DNA of 64,000 nucleotides from Microtetraspora malaysiensis. GTDB lineage: Bacteria > Actinomycetota > Actinomycetes > Streptosporangiales > Streptosporangiaceae. Numbering within the stretch: position 1 is the stretch's first letter; every line of letters starts with the position of its first letter. The stretch spans positions 62,001 to 126,000 of the forward strand of contig NZ_BBYJ01000022.1 of the NCBI RefSeq assembly GCF_001528665.1. Reading direction: 5' to 3'. Shown here in pieces: positions 61,034 to 64,000 of the stretch. Both the position numbers and the translations under genes were made by a program. Under the pieces are notes generated by a model that was given only the letters and a program-made list of their open reading frames with translations, had not been told where the DNA came from and did no database searches.

Positions 61034-64000
61034 ATGCATGTGCCGGTTCATCCCACGAGGTTCGTGACGGCGGCGGCCCTGTTCGACGGACATGACGCGG
61101 CGATCAACATCATGCGGAGGATCCTGCAGTCACAGGGCGCCGAGGTGATCCACCTCGGGCACAACCGGTCGGTCGAGGAGGTCGTCACCGCGGCCATCCA
61201 GGAGGACGTCCAGGGTGTGGCGATCAGCTCCTACCAGGGCGGCCACGTGGAGTACTTCACCTACCTCGTGGACCTGCTGCGTGAGCGCGGCGCCGGCCAC
61301 ATCAAGGTGTACGGCGGGGGCGGCGGCGTGATCGTGCGGGAGGAGATCGAGCTGCTGCACGCGCGCGGCGTGGCCGGCATCTTCTCGCCCCAGGACGGCC
61401 AGCGGCTGGGCCTGGCAGGCATGATCAACAAGCTTGTCGAGACGTGCGACGTCGATCTCGCCGCGGGCGACGCGCCCGACATCGCCAAGGTGGTGGCCGG
61501 GGACCACGGGGCGCTCGCGCGCGCGGTCACCTTCGTCGAGGCGGGCCGGGCCGGCGCGGAGTGGCTCGGCGAGCTGCGCGCCGCCGCGTCCGCCCGGGAG
61601 ATCCCCGTGCTCGGCATCACCGGGACCGGCGGTTCGGGCAAGTCCTCGCTCACGGACGAGCTGCTCCGCCGGATCAGGATCGACTACGAGGACAAGCTGC
61701 GGGTCGCGGTGATCGCCGTCGACCCGACCCGCCGGCGCGGCGGGGGAGCGCTGCTGGGCGACCGCATCCGGATGAACAGCCTGACCGGGGGCTCGGTCTA
61801 CTTCCGCTCCCTGGCCACCCGGGGCGCGCAGGAGCTGCCCCCGCACCTGGGGGACGTCATCGCCGCCTGCCGGGCGGCCGGGCACGACCTGGTGATCGTG
61901 GAGACCCCCGGCATCGGCCAGGGCGACGCCGCCATCGTCCCGTTCTCGGATGTTTCGCTGTACGTGATGACGCCGGAGTTCGGCGCCGCCTCGCAGCTCG
62001 AGAAGATCGACATGCTCGACTTCGCCGACGTGGTGGCGATCAACAAGTACGAGCGGCGCGGCGCGGAGGACGCGCTGCGCGACGTGCGCCGCCAGATGGT
62101 GCGCAACCGCGAGGCGTTCGGCGTCCCCCCGGAGCAGATGCCGGTCTTCGGCACGATCGCCTCCCGCTTCAACGACGAGGGGGTGACCGCGCTCTACCAG
62201 CGGCTGCGCGCCCTGCTCGGCGAGAAGGGGCTGCCCGTCTCGCCCGGGCTGGTCCCCGAGGTGCGGGGCAACGCCTCCGAGGTGACCTCCGCGATCGTCT
62301 CGCCGTCCCGCGTCCGCTACCTGGCCGAGATCGCCGAGCACGTCCGCGGCTACCACGCCCGCACCGCCGCCCAGGCGGAGGCCGTACGCCGCCACCAGGC
62401 GCTGCTCACCGCGCGCGAGGCGGTCGCGGCCGACGGGGCGGCGACCGCCGACCTGGACCGGATCGCCGAGCGCGCCGCGGGCGCGGTCGACGCCGACAGC
62501 CGCGGGCTCCTCGACGGGTGGGCCGCCACGCGGGAGGCGTACGAGGCCGACGAGCTGGTGGTCAAGGTCCGCGACCGGGAGCTGCGCACGCCGCTGTGGC
62601 GCGAGACGCTGTCGGGCAGCCGCGTCCGGAGGGTGGCCCTGCCCCGGTACAGCGACCGCGGCGACCTGCTGAGCTTCCTGCGCTCGGAGAACCTGCCGGG
62701 CAGCTTCCCGTTCACCGCGGGGGTCTTCCCGTTCAAGCGGGACGACGAGGAGCCGACCCGGATGTTCGCCGGCGAGGGCGACGCGTTCCGCACCAACCGG
62801 CGCTTCAAGCTGCTGTCCGAGGGCCAGCCCGCGACGCGGCTGTCCACCGCGTTCGACTCGGTCACCCTGTACGGCAACGACCCCGACCTGCGTCCCGACA
62901 TCTACGGAAAGGTCGGCACCTCCGGGGTGTCGATCGCCACCCTGGACGACATGAAGGCGCTCTACGACGGGTTCGACCTGTCCGCGCCGAACACCTCGGT
63001 CTCCATGACCATCAACGGCCCGGCCCCCACCATCCTCGCGTTCTTCCTCAACGCCGCCGCCGACCAGGCGCTCGACCGGTTCGCGGCCGAGCACGGGCGG
63101 CAGCCCTCGGCGGAGGAGGCGGCCGGCCTGCGGGCCCGCACGATGGCCACCGTACGCGGGACCGTGCAGGCCGACATCCTGAAGGAGGACCAGGGGCAGA
63201 ACACCTGCATCTTCTCCACCGAGTTCAGCCTGCGCATGATGGCCGACATCCAAGAGTGGTTCATCGCCAACAAGGTGCGGAACTTCTACTCGGTGTCGAT
63301 CTCCGGCTACCACATCGCCGAGGCCGGGGCCAACCCCATCACCCAGCTCGCGTTCACCCTCGCCAACGGCTTCACCTACGTCGAGGCGTACCTGGCGCGC
63401 GGCATGAATGTGGACGACTTCGCCCCCAACCTGTCGTTCTTCTTCTCCAACGGCATGGACCCCGAGTACGCGGTGCTTGGCCGGGTCGCCCGCCGGATCT
63501 GGGCGGTCGCCATGCGCGAGCGGTACGGCGCGGGCGAGCGGGCGCGGAAGCTCAAATACCACATCCAGACCTCGGGCCGTTCCCTCCACGCCCAGGAGAT
63601 GGACTTCAACGACATCCGCACCACCCTGCAGGCGTTGATCGCGATCTACGACAACTGCAACAGCCTGCACACCAACGCCTACGACGAGGCCGTCACCACC
63701 CCGTCGGCGGAGTCCGTACGGCGGGCCATGGCGATCCAGCTGATCATCAACCGCGAGTGGGGCATGGCCGTCAACGAGAACCCGCTGCAGGGCGCGTTCA
63801 TCGTCGAGGAGCTCACCGATCTGGTCGAGGAGGCGGTGCTGCGGGAGTTCGAGCGCATCTCCGACCGCGGCGGCGTCCTCGGCGCGATGGAGACCGGCTA
63901 CCAGCGCGGCAAGATCCAGGACGAGTCGATGCTGTACGAGACCCGCAAGCACGACGGCTCGCTCCCGATCATCGGCGTGAACACTTTCCGGAACCCGAAC
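61034..64000 (+). CDS. icmF: Fused isobutyryl-CoA mutase IcmF (5' part, runs off the window)
   Basis: 989 codons from ATG 61034 (AGGAG eight bases upstream), open at the right edge; full IcmF is near 1,080 aa, so about 100 residues are missing. The order is characteristic: B12-binding domain with VTAAALFDGHDAAINIMRRI (His20 as cobalt ligand), MeaB-like GTPase chaperone with GITGTGGSGKSSL (~194-206) and VIAVDPT, then the mutase barrel (TRLSTAFDSVTLYGND, GKVGTSGVSIATLDDM, SVSMTINGPAPTILAFF, YSVSISGYHIAEAGANP). It interconverts isobutyryl- and n-butyryl-CoA (or relatives) using adenosylcobalamin. The longest gene after STAND; it is easily missed because it lacks a stop here. Confidence 0.96.
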   Translation, partial: MHVPVHPTRFVTAAALFDGHDAAINIMRRILQSQGAEVIHLGHNRSVEEVVTAAIQEDVQGVAISSYQGGHVEYFTYLVDLLRERGAGHIKVYGGGGGVIVREEIELLHARGVAGIFSPQDGQRLGLAGMINKLVETCDVDLAAGDAPDIAKVVAGDHGALARAVTFVEAGRAGAEWLGELRAAASAREIPVLGITGTGGSGKSSLTDELLRRIRIDYEDKLRVAVIAVDPTRRRGGGALLGDRIRMNSLTGGSVYFRSLATRGAQELPPHLGDVIAACRAAGHDLVIVETPGIGQGDAAIVPFSDVSLYVMTPEFGAASQLEKIDMLDFADVVAINKYERRGAEDALRDVRRQMVRNREAFGVPPEQMPVFGTIASRFNDEGVTALYQRLRALLGEKGLPVSPGLVPEVRGNASEVTSAIVSPSRVRYLAEIAEHVRGYHARTAAQAEAVRRHQALLTAREAVAADGAATADLDRIAERAAGAVDADSRGLLDGWAATREAYEADELVVKVRDRELRTPLWRETLSGSRVRRVALPRYSDRGDLLSFLRSENLPGSFPFTAGVFPFKRDDEEPTRMFAGEGDAFRTNRRFKLLSEGQPATRLSTAFDSVTLYGNDPDLRPDIYGKVGTSGVSIATLDDMKALYDGFDLSAPNTSVSMTINGPAPTILAFFLNAAADQALDRFAAEHGRQPSAEEAAGLRARTMATVRGTVQADILKEDQGQNTCIFSTEFSLRMMADIQEWFIANKVRNFYSVSISGYHIAEAGANPITQLAFTLANGFTYVEAYLARGMNVDDFAPNLSFFFSNGMDPEYAVLGRVARRIWAVAMRERYGAGERARKLKYHIQTSGRSLHAQEMDFNDIRTTLQALIAIYDNCNSLHTNAYDEAVTTPSAESVRRAMAIQLIINREWGMAVNENPLQGAFIVEELTDLVEEAVLREFERISDRGGVLGAMETGYQRGKIQDESMLYETRKHDGSLPIIGVNTFRNPN

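Noticed and set aside
61130-63952. 940-codon minus-strand open frame
   Set aside because: Antisense shadow of icmF; the plus strand carries all IcmF motifs, and the shadow arises from GC-rich third positions.

Overview
This is one 64 kb stretch of a high-GC, chromosome-like actinobacterial genome. The gene content suggests a filamentous, soil-type member, perhaps Streptosporangiales. That placement is inference from the gene set: many TetR regulators, frequent GTG starts, leaderless-type promoters, an IdeR-type iron box, fused IcmF, a c-di-AMP riboswitch before a lysozyme gene, a DUF222-HNH gene and nSTAND-WD40 proteins. No rRNA, tRNA, CRISPR array or complete insertion sequence was recognised.

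Layout. 0-2.4 kb: a frameshifted HNH gene and a secreted M4 metallopeptidase. 2.5-6.2 kb: a sulfur-relay module of MFS transporter, ArsR-rhodanese regulator and cysteine desulfurase-TusA fusion. 6.3-12.2 kb: an LPMO without signal peptide, two SnoaL-fold proteins, an alcohol dehydrogenase behind DevR-like palindromes, and a TetR/SDR/MFS module. 12.5-14.8 kb: a DUF222-HNH gene interrupted by an internal inversion; flipping the segment on paper restores one open frame at both junctions. 15-22 kb: a PPOX-family protein, TetR/DUF6204, a decayed ISAs1-type transposase, and a TetR-controlled heterodimeric ABC exporter. 22-31.6 kb: an accessory island of secreted proteins (two I36-type inhibitors, a lipoprotein, a small protein made of 14-residue repeats, a low-GC secreted protein) around a large HTH-STAND-TM-WD40 protein. 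Three upstream regions here share an identical long promoter/dyad architecture.

31.9-36 kb: a tightly overlapping hydrolase, acyltransferase, histidine kinase and response regulator operon. 36.1-40.3 kb: a siderophore ABC importer under an iron box. 40.6-49.1 kb: a lipoprotein, then a run of GT2, DUF2064, membrane glycosyltransferase, Sec/Tat-type membrane molybdoenzyme, small membrane protein, GH15 hydrolase and a sugar epimerase. 49.4-51.9 kb: HPPD plus an amino-acid dehydrogenase (aromatic amino-acid catabolism). 52-54.5 kb: a DHA2 exporter and SnoaL protein divergent from TetR. 54.8-56.1 kb: a c-di-AMP riboswitch and GH25 lysozyme. 56.2-59.7 kb: a ROK regulator, ChbG deacetylase and GPH symporter (amino-sugar oligosaccharide use). 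59.8-64 kb: an MDR oxidoreductase and the first 989 codons of fused isobutyryl-CoA mutase IcmF, which runs off the right edge.

The most novel-looking material is the 22-31 kb island. A STAND sensor with an N-terminal HTH sits beside secreted inhibitor-like and repeat proteins whose promoters share ATTGTC-N23-GACAAT-N13-ARRCTRAG. The inverted DUF222-HNH gene is the clearest structural anomaly.
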